Source: Kocuria varians (GTDB lineage: Bacteria > Actinomycetota > Actinomycetes > Actinomycetales > Micrococcaceae). Taken from it: a stretch of DNA of 64,000 nt. The notes below the pieces were generated by a model that saw only the letters and a program-made list of their open reading frames with translations, did not search any database and had not been told where the DNA came from. Of this stretch, positions 26,440 through 36,021 are shown in pieces. A program made the position numbers and the translations under genes. The DNA is taken from positions 1-64,000 of the forward strand of contig NZ_BJNW01000010.1 in assembly GCF_006539885.1 (NCBI RefSeq), written 5' to 3'. Every line of letters begins with the position of its first letter. Position 1 is the stretch's first letter.

Positions 26440-27528
26440 ATGGCATCACACGGCAACTCCGCCCGCGGCGGCGGCGCCCGCGGCCCGCAGGGACGCGGCA
26501 AGGGCTCCAAGGGCGGACCCAAGGGCGGGTTCCGCTCCGGTCCCGGCAAGGGCTCGGGCCCCCGTTCCGGCGACGCCGCCGGAGCCCGCGGCTCCGCGAA
26601 GGGGCCCGCCGCCGGGCGCGGCAAGGGACCTGTGAAGAGCAAGCCCAAGGCCGCTGCGGGGCAGAAGGGCCCCCAGAAGCCCCGCGCGTTCGCGGGCGTG
26701 GACAAGTACGAGCGCCGCGCGGCGGCGATCAAGGAGCACGGCCCGCACCGGCGTCGTCGTCCCAAGAACCCGCCCGTGGACCGCCTGGAGGTGCACGACG
26801 AGAACGGAGTGCGGCTGCAGAAGCTCATGGCGCAGGCCGGCGTGGCGAGCCGCCGCGTGTGCGAGGAGATGATCCAGGACGGCCGTGTGAGCGTGGACGG
26901 CCAGATCGTCACCGAGCTCGGCGTGCGCGTGGACCCGGCCCTGCAGGCGGTGCACGTGGACGGCATGCGCATCCAGACGGACGAGAAGCTCGTCTACTAC
27001 GCGTTCAACAAGCCCGCCGGCGTGGTCTCCACCATGGAGGACCCGGACGGCCGCCGCTGCGTGAGCGACTACCTGGACCCCCGCAAGCACGAGCGCGTGT
27101 TCCACGTGGGCCGCCTGGACGTGGAGACCGAAGGCCTGCTGCTGCTCACGAACGACGGCGAGCTCACCAACCGCCTGACCCACCCCTCCTACGAGGTGCC
27201 CAAGCGCTACATGGTGCAGGTCCACGGGCCCGTGGAGAAGGGCATCGGCAAGCAGATGAAGGAGGGCATCCGCCTGGAGGACGGCGTGGCGAAGGTGGAC
27301 GAGTTCCGCCTGGTGGACTCCACCCCGGGCCACGTGCTGATCGAGGTCGTCCTGCACACCGGGCGCAACCGGATCGTGCGCCGCATGTTCGACGCCGTGG
27401 ACCACCCCGTGGAGAAGCTCGCGCGCACCCACGTGGGACCCATTGCGATCGGCGACCAGAAGCAGGGCACCGTCCGCAAGCTCTCGCACACCGAGGTGGG
27501 CAACCTCCTCGCGTCCGTGGGGATGTGA
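26440..27528 (+). CDS. rluB: RluB-type 23S rRNA pseudouridine synthase with long basic N-terminal arm
   Basis: The enzyme isomerises a specific 23S rRNA uridine (U2605 in E. coli). Residues 1-~115 are a Gly/Arg/Lys/Pro-rich low-complexity arm. An S4 RNA-binding domain follows (~126-170; RLQKLMAQAGVASRRVCEEM), then the RsuA-type catalytic domain with the catalytic Asp in GRLDVETEGLLLLTNDG near residue 227. NRIVRRMFDAVDHPV lies near residue 309. The 362-residue length exceeds the ~245 usual for the family by the arm alone. The stop overlaps the tyrA start (GTGA). Confidence 0.92.
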   Translation: MASHGNSARGGGARGPQGRGKGSKGGPKGGFRSGPGKGSGPRSGDAAGARGSAKGPAAGRGKGPVKSKPKAAAGQKGPQKPRAFAGVDKYERRAAAIKEHGPHRRRRPKNPPVDRLEVHDENGVRLQKLMAQAGVASRRVCEEMIQDGRVSVDGQIVTELGVRVDPALQAVHVDGMRIQTDEKLVYYAFNKPAGVVSTMEDPDGRRCVSDYLDPRKHERVFHVGRLDVETEGLLLLTNDGELTNRLTHPSYEVPKRYMVQVHGPVEKGIGKQMKEGIRLEDGVAKVDEFRLVDSTPGHVLIEVVLHTGRNRIVRRMFDAVDHPVEKLARTHVGPIAIGDQKQGTVRKLSHTEVGNLLASVGM

Positions 27529-28643
27529 GCGTGGTTCCTGCCATCGCCACCAGCACCGGCCCGGTGCTGGTGATCGGCTCCGGGCTGCTCGGTGCGAGCG
27601 TCGGCCTGGGGCTGCGCCACCTGGGTCTGGACGTGTACGTGCGCGACTCCTCGCCCACCACGGAGGCCGTGGCCCAGGACATCGGTGCGGGCCGCTCCGT
27701 GCGCGCCCTGCAAGCCGCGGGGGAGCAGCTGCCCGAGCCCGAGCTCGTGGTGGTCGCCGCCCCACCGGACGTGGTCGTGGAGCTCACGGTGCAGGCCCTG
27801 GCGGAGCACCCCCGCGCGGTCGTGCTGGACATCGCCTCCGTCAAGGCACCGATCCTCGACGGCGTGCGGGCCGCGGGCGCGGACCTCACCCGGTACGTGG
27901 GGACCCACCCCATGGCCGGTCGGGAGAAGTCCGGGCCGGTGGCCGCGCGCGGCGAGCTGTTCACCTCCATGCCGTGGGTCGTGTGCCCGGGGCCGGAGGC
28001 GGGCGCGCGGGCGATCTCCGTGGCCAAGAACCTGGCCGTGGACCTCGGGGCGACCCTCACGATGATGGAGCCGCAGGAGCACGACGAGACGGTCGCCCTG
28101 ATCTCCCACGTGCCGCAGGTGATGTCCTCGCTGCTGGCCTCCCGGCTCCAGGACACCCCGCTACACCACCTGTCGCTCGCCGGGCAGGGGCTGCGGGACA
28201 CCACGCGGATCGCAGGCTCGGACCCCGGACTGTGGGTCCAGATCCTCTCCGCCAACGCGCAGCCGGTGGTGCGCTCGCTCCACGAGGTCCGCAAGGACCT
28301 GGACCGGCTGATCGCCACGCTGGAGCACCCGGAGGCCGACGGCGCGCGGCTGGACATCGCGCAGCTGATGGCCGAGGGCAACGCGGGACAGGCCCGCATC
28401 CCCGGCAAGCACGGCGGGGCGCCCAAGGCGTTCTCCACCTTCACGGTGGCCGTGGACGACACCCCCGGGACGATCGCCCGGCTGCTCACCGAGATCGGTG
28501 AGATCGGGGTCAACCTGGAGGACATGCGACTGGAGCACTCGCCCGGCCAGCCCGTGGGCCTGGTGACGGTCTCCGTGGAACCGAACCGCTACGCGGATCT
28601 CGTGGACGAGCTGCAGGCACGCGGCTGGAAGGTGGTGCAGTGA
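27525..28643 (+). CDS. tyrA: Prephenate dehydrogenase
   Basis: The enzyme oxidatively decarboxylates prephenate to 4-hydroxyphenylpyruvate for tyrosine. The 372-residue protein has an N-terminal Rossmann motif VIGSGLLGASVGLGL near residue 16. The catalytic His is in VGTHPMAGREKSGP near residue 125, and TAL-type helices follow (VALISHVPQVMSSLLA). A C-terminal ACT domain (~residues 300-370; FTVAVDDTPGTIARLLTEIG) probably senses tyrosine. It is coupled at both ends by 4-bp overlaps with rluB and cmk. Confidence 0.92.
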   Translation: MSVVPAIATSTGPVLVIGSGLLGASVGLGLRHLGLDVYVRDSSPTTEAVAQDIGAGRSVRALQAAGEQLPEPELVVVAAPPDVVVELTVQALAEHPRAVVLDIASVKAPILDGVRAAGADLTRYVGTHPMAGREKSGPVAARGELFTSMPWVVCPGPEAGARAISVAKNLAVDLGATLTMMEPQEHDETVALISHVPQVMSSLLASRLQDTPLHHLSLAGQGLRDTTRIAGSDPGLWVQILSANAQPVVRSLHEVRKDLDRLIATLEHPEADGARLDIAQLMAEGNAGQARIPGKHGGAPKAFSTFTVAVDDTPGTIARLLTEIGEIGVNLEDMRLEHSPGQPVGLVTVSVEPNRYADLVDELQARGWKVVQ

Positions 28644-29404
28644 TGAACGCTCGGGACACCGGCGCACGACTGGTGATCGCGATCGACGGGCCCTCCGGGT
28701 CCGGGAAGTCCTCCGTCTCCAAGGAGGTGGCCCGCCGCTTCGGGCTCGCCTACCTGGACACCGGTGCGATGTACCGCGCCGTGACGTGGTGGTGCCTGGA
28801 GTCCGGGGTGGACCTCGCGGACGCGGACGCGGTCGTGCGTGCCACGCGCGAGGTTCCCCTGGAGATGGGCACGGACCCGGACCAGGAGCAGATCACGGTC
28901 GCGGGCGAGGACGTCCGCGCCGCGATCCGCGGGGATCTCGTGACCGAGAACGTCTCCGCCGTCTCCACCACGGTCCCGGCCCGCGAGGTGCTGGTGCGCA
29001 TGCAGCAGGACGTGATCCGGGACAGCGGCTACAGGATCGTCGCGGAGGGCCGGGACATCACCACCGTGGTGGCCCCGGACGCGGACGTGCGGATCCTGCT
29101 GACCGCCTCGGAGGCCGCGCGGCTGGCACGCCGGGGCAAGCAGCTGGGCGCTGCGGCGTCGTCGAACCTGGAGGCGCAGGTGGTGGGCCGTGACGCGAAG
29201 GACTCCACCGTGGTGAACTTCACGAGTGCGCAGGACGGCGTCCAGCTGCTGGACTCCTCCGAACTGACCATGGAACAGACCGTGCAGGGCGTGATCGACC
29301 TGGTCATCCGCGCCACGGACACGACATACGACGGGACCGCAGCGGTCCCCGAGAAGACGGGTGCCGAGGGCACCGAGGAAGGAGGCGACCATGAGCGCAT
29401 CTGA
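28640..29404 (+). CDS. cmk: Cytidylate kinase
   Basis: The enzyme phosphorylates CMP and dCMP using ATP. The 254-residue protein has P-loop [18 protein letters not shown] near residue 14. The CMP-binding segment [14 protein letters not shown] is near residue 38, and [19 protein letters not shown] near residue 130. About 30 C-terminal residues are acidic and disordered. GTG 28640 overlaps the tyrA stop; the end overlaps der by 14 bp. Confidence 0.94.
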   Translation: MMNARDTGARLVIAIDGPSGSGKSSVSKEVARRFGLAYLDTGAMYRAVTWWCLESGVDLADADAVVRATREVPLEMGTDPDQEQITVAGEDVRAAIRGDLVTENVSAVSTTVPAREVLVRMQQDVIRDSGYRIVAEGRDITTVVAPDADVRILLTASEAARLARRGKQLGAAASSNLEAQVVGRDAKDSTVVNFTSAQDGVQLLDSSELTMEQTVQGVIDLVIRATDTTYDGTAAVPEKTGAEGTEEGGDHERI

Positions 29405-30935
29405 CGAGCCCACGGTGGACCCCTACGAGCAGTCGGTGCTGGGCGGAGGCAACGAGGACATCTCGGAGCGCCTCGCGGCCATCGACGACACCGAGGCCGA
29501 GGCGCGGGCCCAGGCCCTGCGCGAGGGACTCGCGGACTACGAGCTGGACGACGAGGACGCAGCACTTCTCGCGGACTGGATCGACGGCGACGACGACCGT
29601 GACGCGCGCCGTCCGGACCCGGTCGTGGCCGTGGTGGGCCGCCCCAACGTGGGCAAGTCCACCCTGGTCAACCGCGTGATCGGCCGCCGTGAGGCCGTGG
29701 TGGAGGACACCCCGGGCGTGACCCGCGACCGCGTGTCCTACAAGGCGGAGTGGAACGGCAAGAACTTCACCCTGGTGGACACCGGCGGCTGGGAGCAGGA
29801 CGCCAAGGGCATCCACAAGCGCGTGGCGGACCAGGCCGAGCTGGCCGTGGACAACGCGGACGCCGTGCTGCTCGTGCTGGACGTGACCGTGGGCGTGACC
29901 GCCACGGACGAGGCCGTGGTGAACATGCTGCGCCGCGTGAAGAAGCCGATCATCGTGGTGGCCAACAAGGCGGACTCGCCGCAGCTCGAGCTCGACGCGA
30001 CCGCCCTGTGGTCCCTGGGCATGGGCGAGCCGTTCCCCGTCTCCGCGCTGCACGGCAAGGGCTCCGGCGACGCGCTGGACGCCCTCGTGAAGGCGCTGCC
30101 CGAGTTTTCCGAGGTGGCCGAGGCCGAGCTCGAGGGCGGGCCCCGCCGCGTCGCCCTGATCGGGCGGCCCAACGTGGGCAAGTCCTCGCTGCTGAACAAG
30201 CTGGCGGGCTCGGACCGCGTGGTCGTGGACGAGACCGCGGGCACCACGCGCGATCCCGTGGACGAGATCGTGATGCTGGGCGGCGAGCCCTGGCGGTTCA
30301 TCGACACCGCCGGCATCCGCCGCCGCGTGCACCTGCAGCAGGGCGCGGACTTCTACGCGTCCTTGCGCACCCAGACCGCGCTGGAGCGCGCGGAGGTGGC
30401 CGTGGTGCTGCTCGCCGTGGACGAGGTGCTCTCCGAGCAGGACGTCCGTATCCTGCAGATGGCCGTGGACTCCGGGCGCGCCCTGGTGCTCGCGTTCAAC
30501 AAGTGGGACACCCTGGACGACGAGCGCCGCTTCTACCTGGAGCGCGAGATCGAGCGCGACCTCTCCCACGTCTCCTGGGCGCCGCGGGTGAACCTCTCCG
30601 CGAAGACCGGGTGGCACAAGGACAAGCTCGTGCCGGCGCTGCACACCGCGCTGGACTCGTGGGACCGCCGCATCCCCACGGGACGCCTCAACGCGTTCCT
30701 AGGCGAGATCGTCGCGGCCCACCCGCACCCGGTGCGCGGCGGCAAGCAGCCCCGCATCCTCTTCGGCACGCAGGTCTCCTCGCGCCCGCCCAAGTTCGTG
30801 CTGTTCACCACCGGCTTCCTGGACCCCGGCTACCGCCGGTTCATCCAGCGCCGCCTGCGGGAGACCTTCGGCTTCGAGGGCACCCCGCTGGAGGTCACCA
30901 TGCGCGTGCGCGAGAAGCGCCAGCGCAAGCGCTGA
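29391..30935 (+). CDS. der: Ribosome biogenesis GTPase Der (EngA)
   Basis: Der has two tandem GTPase domains and assists 50S assembly. The 514-residue protein has an acidic ~75-residue N-terminal extension. The first G domain follows ([29 protein letters not shown]), then the second ([29 protein letters not shown]) and a C-terminal KH-like domain ([16 protein letters not shown]). ATG 29391 follows a strong GGAAGGAGG. It closes the parA-to-der cluster. Confidence 0.95.
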   Translation: MSASDEPTVDPYEQSVLGGGNEDISERLAAIDDTEAEARAQALREGLADYELDDEDAALLADWIDGDDDRDARRPDPVVAVVGRPNVGKSTLVNRVIGRREAVVEDTPGVTRDRVSYKAEWNGKNFTLVDTGGWEQDAKGIHKRVADQAELAVDNADAVLLVLDVTVGVTATDEAVVNMLRRVKKPIIVVANKADSPQLELDATALWSLGMGEPFPVSALHGKGSGDALDALVKALPEFSEVAEAELEGGPRRVALIGRPNVGKSSLLNKLAGSDRVVVDETAGTTRDPVDEIVMLGGEPWRFIDTAGIRRRVHLQQGADFYASLRTQTALERAEVAVVLLAVDEVLSEQDVRILQMAVDSGRALVLAFNKWDTLDDERRFYLEREIERDLSHVSWAPRVNLSAKTGWHKDKLVPALHTALDSWDRRIPTGRLNAFLGEIVAAHPHPVRGGKQPRILFGTQVSSRPPKFVLFTTGFLDPGYRRFIQRRLRETFGFEGTPLEVTMRVREKRQRKR

Positions 30936-30953
30936 GTCTCCGCCGCGCCGCTG

Positions 30954-30988
30954 ACGGGCCGCTTCCGGGATTCCTGGGGGCGGCCCGT
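30954..30988 (+). terminator. Terminator after der
   Basis: ACGGGCCGC (30954-30962) pairs with GCGGCCCGT (30980-30988) across a 17-nt loop, 19 bp after the der stop. No clear T-tract follows. Confidence 0.6.
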
Positions 30989-31078
30989 TGCGCTGCCGGG
31001 CATCAGTGGGGGACGACGACGCCGCGGCGCCCCGGCTGTGGCCCCGCTCCGGTTCCTGGCCGGACGGGTCCGCGACGA

Positions 31079-31108
31079 TGTGAAAATCCGGCCGGTGTGG
31101 GGTAGTGT
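31079..31108 (+). promoter_or_regulatory. Candidate tRNA-Pro promoter
   Basis: TGTGAA (31079-31084) and TAGTGT (31103-31108) are spaced by 18 bp in an A/T-richer patch. The predicted start is near 31115, directly at the foot of the perfect hairpin that precedes the tRNA. Confidence 0.45.
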
Positions 31109-31115
31109 TTCCCTG

Positions 31116-31147
31116 GTGTTCGGCGCTGGTCCGCCAGCGCCGAACAC
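31116..31147 (+). repeat. Perfect 14-bp inverted repeat in the tRNA-Pro leader
   Basis: Arms 31116-31129 and 31134-31147 are exact complements with loop TCCG, a UNCG-type tetraloop. The repeat ends 5 nt before the mature tRNA 5' end and has no following T-tract. It could be a precursor structure seen by RNase P, or a second terminator for der read-through. Confidence 0.8.
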
Positions 31148-31152
31148 GGTCG

Positions 31153-31226
<74 letters not shown>

Positions 31227-31231
31227 CCGAG

Positions 31232-31276
31232 AAAGCGGTTCCGACCGGTGGAAACACCGGACGGGGCCGCTTTTTT
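31232..31276 (+). terminator. Rho-independent terminator of tRNA-Pro
   Basis: AAAGCGG (31232-31238) pairs with CCGCTTT (31267-31273), and an inner CCGGTG/CACCGG stem closes a GAAA tetraloop. Six T residues follow. This is a classic strong terminator. Confidence 0.94.
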
Positions 31277-31473
31277 CGTGCCCGGGCACGGGGCGGTGTC
31301 ACGCCTCGGTCGAGGGACCGCGGAGCCGCCGGGCGTGAGGGGGCGCGCTGGGCTCGCCCGAGCCGTACGATCGGTCGTGAAGGGTCTGGCCCGGACTGGT
31401 TGCAGTCCCGTGCCACCCCGACGCACCGCACCGCGGTCGGAACCGCTCGCCCCATCCACCCGAAAGGCCCCTC

Positions 31474-33165
31474 ATGCGCATCGCCATCGGCGACTTCCTC
31501 CTGTCGCGGCTCCAGGACGCCGGCATCACCGAGATCATCGGCGTGCCCGGTGACTTCAACCTCAACCTCATCGAGCAGATCGACGCGCGGGAGGGCATCC
31601 GCTTCGTCGGTACCTGCAACGAGCTCAATGCCGCCTACGCGGCTGACGGGTACGCCCGGTCCCGGGGTCTCGGTGCGCTGCTGACCACCTACGGCGTGGG
31701 GGAGCTGAGCGCGCTGAACGGCATTGCCGGCGCGGCCGCCGAGCACGTGCCCATGGTCTCGATCGCGGGCGCTCCGCCGCTCTACGCCACCGAGGCGCGC
31801 TACGACCTGCACCACTCCATGGGTGACGGGAACTTCGAGAACATCCTCAGCAGTGTCGGCCAGATCACCGTCGCGGCGGTGCGCATCACGCCCCACAACG
31901 CCGTGGAGGAGATCGACCGCGCCCTGCACACGGCACTGCGCGAGAAGCGCCCCGTCCACATCCAGGTCCCCTCCGACATCACCCACCTCACGATCGAGGC
32001 CCCGCAGGAGCCGCTGAACACCGCGTGGCCCTCCAGCGACCCGGAACGCCTGGCCTCCGCGGTGGAGCGCATTGCAGAGCTGTTCGCGCAGGCGAAGTCC
32101 CCGGTGCTGCTCGTGGACCTGGATGCGGACCGCCACGGATTCGCGGAGTCCCTCCAGAAGCTCGCCGAGAAGACGCAGACCCCGTACGCGCAGCTGAGCT
32201 CCGGCAAGGCGATCCTGGACGAGCAGAGCCCGCTGTTCCTGGGAACGTACAACGGTGCCGGTTCTGCGCCGGACGTGCGCTCGAAGGTGGAGAACACGGA
32301 CCTGCTCCTGACCACCACGCCCCGGTTCATCGAGGCGAACTCGGGGTCCTTCACCCACAAGCTCCCGTCCGAGGCCGTCGTGGACCTCGGTGACCAGCAC
32401 GTGAGCATCCACGGTGAGGACTACATCGGGATCACGGTGCAGGAGCTGCTCGACGCCCTGCTGGAGACGCTCCCCGCAACCCAGGGCACCGCGGCCGAGC
32501 AGGCCACTCCGGCCCAGCCCGCGGAGGACACCCCCGAGTGGGAGGTCGCCCCCGGGGCCGCACTCACCCAGAAGCGGCTGTGGCCCCGCATGGCGGGCTT
32601 CGTCCGCGAGGGCGACGTCGTCATCACCGAGGCGGGGACGTCCAACATCGGTCTGGGCCCCCAGCGCCTGCCCTCGGGGGTCAAGTACGTCAACTCGGGG
32701 ATCTGGGGATCCATCGGGTTCACCCTCCCCGCCCTGCTCGGCAGCCAGCTGGCGGCCCCCTCACGGCGTCACCTGCTGTTCATCGGCGACGGCTCGTTCC
32801 AGCTGACCGCGCAGGAGCTCTCGACGATCCTGCGTGAGGACCTCGCGCCGATCATCGTGCTGGTCAACAACCGCGGGTACACCATCGAGCGGTGGATCCT
32901 GGGCATGCGCTCGGCCTACAACGACATCGCGAACTGGGACTACGGCAAGCTTCCGGGCGTGTTCCACCCGGGGACCAGCATGGTCTCCCACTCCGCGAGC
33001 ACGGAGGGGGAGCTGGAGGACGCCCTGGCGCAGATCGAGAACTCGTCCGCGGGCGCGTTCCTCGAGCTGCACCTCGATCCCGAGGACGCCCCCGCGGGGC
33101 TCAAGGCGTTCGGGCCCATGACCGCGGACTTCGACTACGGACCCCGGGGCCCGCGCAACGCCTGA
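31474..33165 (+). CDS. Thiamine diphosphate-dependent 2-keto acid decarboxylase (indolepyruvate/pyruvate decarboxylase type)
   Basis: The 563-residue protein has the three-domain ThDP fold. The N-terminal PYR domain carries the cofactor-activating Glu in TCNELNAAYAADGYAR near residue 50 and the HH pair in ARYDLHHSMGDG near residue 113, typical of decarboxylases. The PP domain has the Mg-ThDP motif from GDGSFQLT near residue 431 to NNRGYTIER near residue 462. It decarboxylates a 2-keto acid to an aldehyde; indolepyruvate, phenylpyruvate, branched-chain keto acids or pyruvate are possible and cannot be separated here. It stands alone with AAAGG 6 nt before the ATG. Confidence 0.87.
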   Translation: MRIAIGDFLLSRLQDAGITEIIGVPGDFNLNLIEQIDAREGIRFVGTCNELNAAYAADGYARSRGLGALLTTYGVGELSALNGIAGAAAEHVPMVSIAGAPPLYATEARYDLHHSMGDGNFENILSSVGQITVAAVRITPHNAVEEIDRALHTALREKRPVHIQVPSDITHLTIEAPQEPLNTAWPSSDPERLASAVERIAELFAQAKSPVLLVDLDADRHGFAESLQKLAEKTQTPYAQLSSGKAILDEQSPLFLGTYNGAGSAPDVRSKVENTDLLLTTTPRFIEANSGSFTHKLPSEAVVDLGDQHVSIHGEDYIGITVQELLDALLETLPATQGTAAEQATPAQPAEDTPEWEVAPGAALTQKRLWPRMAGFVREGDVVITEAGTSNIGLGPQRLPSGVKYVNSGIWGSIGFTLPALLGSQLAAPSRRHLLFIGDGSFQLTAQELSTILREDLAPIIVLVNNRGYTIERWILGMRSAYNDIANWDYGKLPGVFHPGTSMVSHSASTEGELEDALAQIENSSAGAFLELHLDPEDAPAGLKAFGPMTADFDYGPRGPRNA

Positions 33166-33209
33166 GTGCGGCGCGAGGACAAGAGCACCGCGTGGCGGCC
33201 GGGGGCGTC

Positions 33210-33977
33210 TCAGGTGTCCTTCGTGAGCTGCAGCCAGCCGTCCGCGAGGCGGGAGCGGAGGTCCGCGGCGGGGGAGACCGCAGGCAGCGCGTGGGACAGG
33301 CACGCCACGGCGTCGTACTCGGAGTGGTCCACGCCCGGCAGGACGTGGAGCCGCGTGTCGAAGCCCGCCTCCCGGTAGGCGGCCACGCCCTCCTCGGCCG
33401 CGCCCAGCGCGCTCCACTCCGGGGGATTGGTGGCCCCGTCCACGTCCTTCTCGCCCACCCACCAGTGCATGGCCGTGCCGCCGATGCACGGGCGGGCCTT
33501 CTTCTTCCGCGCCACGGGCGCGTTCGCCCCGCCGCCCCCGATAATCACGGCGCCGCCGTGCGTCATGCCGCGGATGCCGCGGTCGAGCAGCTCGTAGGTG
33601 ATGAACTCCGCGCCGCCGCTGTAGCCCACGAGCCAGATATGGGAGGCGTCCACCTCGGGGTGCTCCGCCACCAGCTGCTCGTGCAGCGCCCGGAAGTACT
33701 TGCCGTTGGCCTTGCAGTCCTCCCACCACGTGTAGCCGTCCCCCGAGCCGTCCTCATCCGGCGTGTTCACGGCCACGAACATGAGGTTCCGGGCCTGCGC
33801 GGCAATGGCCAGCCGGGCGAGGTCCCCCTCCTCGGGCCAGTTGATCGAGGTGTCGTCCAGGTCCCAGTAGTCGCCGTCGAAGTAGTACAGGAACCCCGCC
33901 GTGCCGGTGGGCCACAGGTGGTACCAGGAGCTCAGCCCGTTGGGCGCGGTGAAGTCGATGAAGGTTTCCGGTGACAT
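33210..33977 (-). CDS. Alpha/beta-hydrolase, esterase-like
   Basis: The 255-residue protein has the nucleophile elbow GYSGGAEFITYELLD near residue 120. An oxyanion-type segment YDGD-like (FLYYFDGDYWDLDDTS) lies near residue 30, and a late His in LPGVDHSEYDAVA near residue 218 completes a Ser-Asp-His triad. There is no signal peptide, so it is probably cytoplasmic. Sequence style is near PHB-depolymerase/esterase-type hydrolases, but the substrate is unknown. A GGGGG ribosome binding site precedes ATG 33977. It converges with the decarboxylase gene. Confidence 0.75.
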   Translation of the reverse strand: MSPETFIDFTAPNGLSSWYHLWPTGTAGFLYYFDGDYWDLDDTSINWPEEGDLARLAIAAQARNLMFVAVNTPDEDGSGDGYTWWEDCKANGKYFRALHEQLVAEHPEVDASHIWLVGYSGGAEFITYELLDRGIRGMTHGGAVIIGGGGANAPVARKKKARPCIGGTAMHWWVGEKDVDGATNPPEWSALGAAEEGVAAYREAGFDTRLHVLPGVDHSEYDAVACLSHALPAVSPAADLRSRLADGWLQLTKDT

Positions 33978-34214
33978 GATCCCCCCAGATCGTCCGGCAG
34001 CGGTCCGCCGCGCAGCGGGCGCGGTGGCACCTCCAGTATGGCGTGCAGGTCTGCAGGCGCGCGCGACGCCGTCGTGGCCGCCCTCTCACGCCCCGGGAGA
34101 CAGGCCCGGCGGCGTCGTCTCCCGGGGCAGGTACCCGCACGGGTGTGGTCGGCGTCCGCGCGAGGTGCTTGGCTGGGACCACCGACAGCCGCACTTCCGG
34201 GAAGAGGCAGAGCC

Positions 34215-34688
34215 ATGACCAGTGTGATCACCACCTACCTGCAGGACCACCACGCGGGAGCGACCGCGGGAGTGGACGCCTTCCACCGCGTGGCAGACCT
34301 CCACGGGGACGAGACGGTCCGCGAGGAGGTGGGGCGGCTGGCCCAGGAGGTCGAGCAGGACCAGGCGGCGCTGGAACGGATCATGGCCGCAGTGGATGCG
34401 AAGCCCGCCCCGCTCAAGGACCTGCCCGCCAAGGTCGCGGAGAAGGCGGCGCGGCTGAAGCCGAACGAACGCCTGAACCGGCGCTCCCCGCTGTCCGACA
34501 TCGAGGAGCTGGAGGCGCTGGTGGCCGCAGTGCATGCAAAGGGCCTGGGCTGGCGCTTGCTCATGGAGGTCGCGGACGACAGGCTGGACCCGGACATGCT
34601 CCGGGAGCTGCACGCGCGCGCCCTGGAGCAGGAGAGGACGCTGGAGCGGCTGCGGCTCGCACAGGCCGGGAAGCTCACCCAGTCCTGA
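34215..34688 (+). CDS. All-helical protein of unknown function
   Basis: The 157-residue cytoplasmic protein is predicted almost wholly helical. A first helical pair (ITTYLQDHHAGATAGVDAFH; EEVGRLAQEVEQDQAALERI) carries His and Glu spacing that loosely recalls ferritin-like or hemerythrin-like bundles. A basic linker and a second pair (ELEALVAAVHAKGLGWRLL; ELHARALEQERTLERLRLAQ) follow. I do not recognise the family with confidence. It lies 30 bp upstream of the broken aminotransferase gene. Confidence 0.65.
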   Translation: MTSVITTYLQDHHAGATAGVDAFHRVADLHGDETVREEVGRLAQEVEQDQAALERIMAAVDAKPAPLKDLPAKVAEKAARLKPNERLNRRSPLSDIEELEALVAAVHAKGLGWRLLMEVADDRLDPDMLRELHARALEQERTLERLRLAQAGKLTQS

Positions 34689-34718
34689 CGCCCGGCGCGC
34701 ACCCTTCGGAAGGACCCC

Positions 34719-35869
34719 ATGACCACCGCCGACCAGATGCCCTCCTTGCGCCGCCGCACGAGCACCCAGTGGCGCAGCTACGCGGACGACGTGCTGCCCA
34801 TGTTCATCGCGGAGATGGACTTTCCCACGCCACCCGGGGTGAAGACGGCGCTGGAGGCGGCGGTCGCCAACAACGACACCGGCTACGCGGCCACCGGGGA
34901 CCGCGGTGCGGCGCGCGCCTGGGCGCAGTTCGCGGCGTCGCGGTGGGGCTGGAGCCCCGACCCGGAGCGGATCGTGTACACCACGGACGTCACCGTGGTG
35001 ATCGTGGAGTCGTTGCGCCGTTTGATCCGCCCGGGTGACGGCGTGGTGCTGACCCCGCCCGTCTACGCCCCGTTCTACGCGCTGGTCGCGGAGGCCGGCG
35101 GGCACCCGGTGGAGGTGCCGCTGCAGGACGACGGCGTGACCCTACCGTCTGGACCTCGCGGGGATCGACGCCGCCCTGGCCGCCGGGGCGCGCGCGGTCC
35201 TACTCTGCAACCCGCACAACCCGCTGGGACTCGTGCATTCCCGCGAGGACCTGGCCGAGCTCGCGCGGATCGTGGCGCAGCACGGCGCGCACGTGGTGAG
35301 CGACGAGATCCACGCGCCCCTGACGCACCACGGCGTGGAGTTCACCCCCGTACCTCTCGGTCTCGGACGCGGCGCGGAACCACGGCGTGGCGGCGGCGTC
35401 CGGGAGCAAGGCGTTCAACCTGGCGGGGCTGAAGGCGGCCATGTTCGTGGTGGATTCCGAGCCCATGGTGCAGTGGCTGCGCGCCGTGCCGGACGCGGTC
35501 TCCTACCGCACGGGGATCATGGGGCTGCTGGCCACCCGGGAGGGCTTCCTGCACTGCACGGACTGGCTGGACCGCACCATCGAGACGATCCAGGCCAACG
35601 TCGACCTCCTGGAGCGCGAGCTCGCCGAAAAGCTGCCTGCCGTGTGCTTCCGCCGCGGCAGCGCCACCTATCTCGCGTGGCTGAACATGCGCGCCCTCGG
35701 CTGGGGTGAGGACCCCGCCGCGCACGCCCTGGAGCACGCCCGGGTCGCGCTGTCCCCGGGTCCCACGTTCGGCACCGGCGGGGCGGGTTTCGCCCGCATG
35801 AACCTCGCGTGCGCCCCGGAGACGATCGTCGAGGCCGTGGACCGGCTGCGGGCGGCCGCGCAGAACTGA
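34719..35869 (+). pseudogene. MalY/PatB-type aminotransferase (C-S lyase) with two frameshifts
   Basis: The product would be a PLP enzyme of ~382 residues. Segment 1 (34719-~35141) carries LPMFIAEMDFPTPPGVK and VLTPPVYAPFYALV. Segment 2 (~35143-35349, +1 frame) carries LLCNPHNPLGLVHSRED and VVSDEIHAPLTHHGVEF. Segment 3 (35351-35869, +1 again) carries the Schiff-base Lys region ASGSKAFNLAGLKAAMF and runs to a normal C-terminus. Removing one base at 35140-35142 and one at 35347-35350 restores a full-length protein with intact catalytic motifs. It is either a recent pseudogene or two base-call errors in C runs. Intact relatives are cystathionine beta-lyase-like. Confidence 0.85.
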
Positions 35870-35883
35870 GCCACACAGACGAC

Positions 35884-35928
35884 GACGACGCCGCGGACCC
35901 GCGCGCATCCCGGGTCCGCGGCGTCGTC
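35884..35928. terminator. Bidirectional terminator between aminotransferase pseudogene and antiporter
   Basis: A perfect 17-bp stem (35884-35900 with 35912-35928) has an 11-nt loop. It lies 15 bp after the pseudogene stop and 93 bp from the stop of the convergent antiporter. Its left arm shares the GACGACGCCGCGG core with the terminator near 50230. Confidence 0.88.
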
Positions 35929-36021
35929 TGTCCGGGGCATGGCGAACGGTCCGGGAGGGCGCCATCGTCCGTCCGTGCACCACCCGGCGCCGCCCACTCC
36001 CGTGCAGACCGGGCCCCAGGG

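Noticed and set aside
34719-35869. Programmed ribosomal frameshifting in the aminotransferase gene
   Set aside because: Two separate shifts in an ordinary metabolic enzyme, with no slippery heptamer, stem or partial-product logic, are better explained by mutation or sequencing error.
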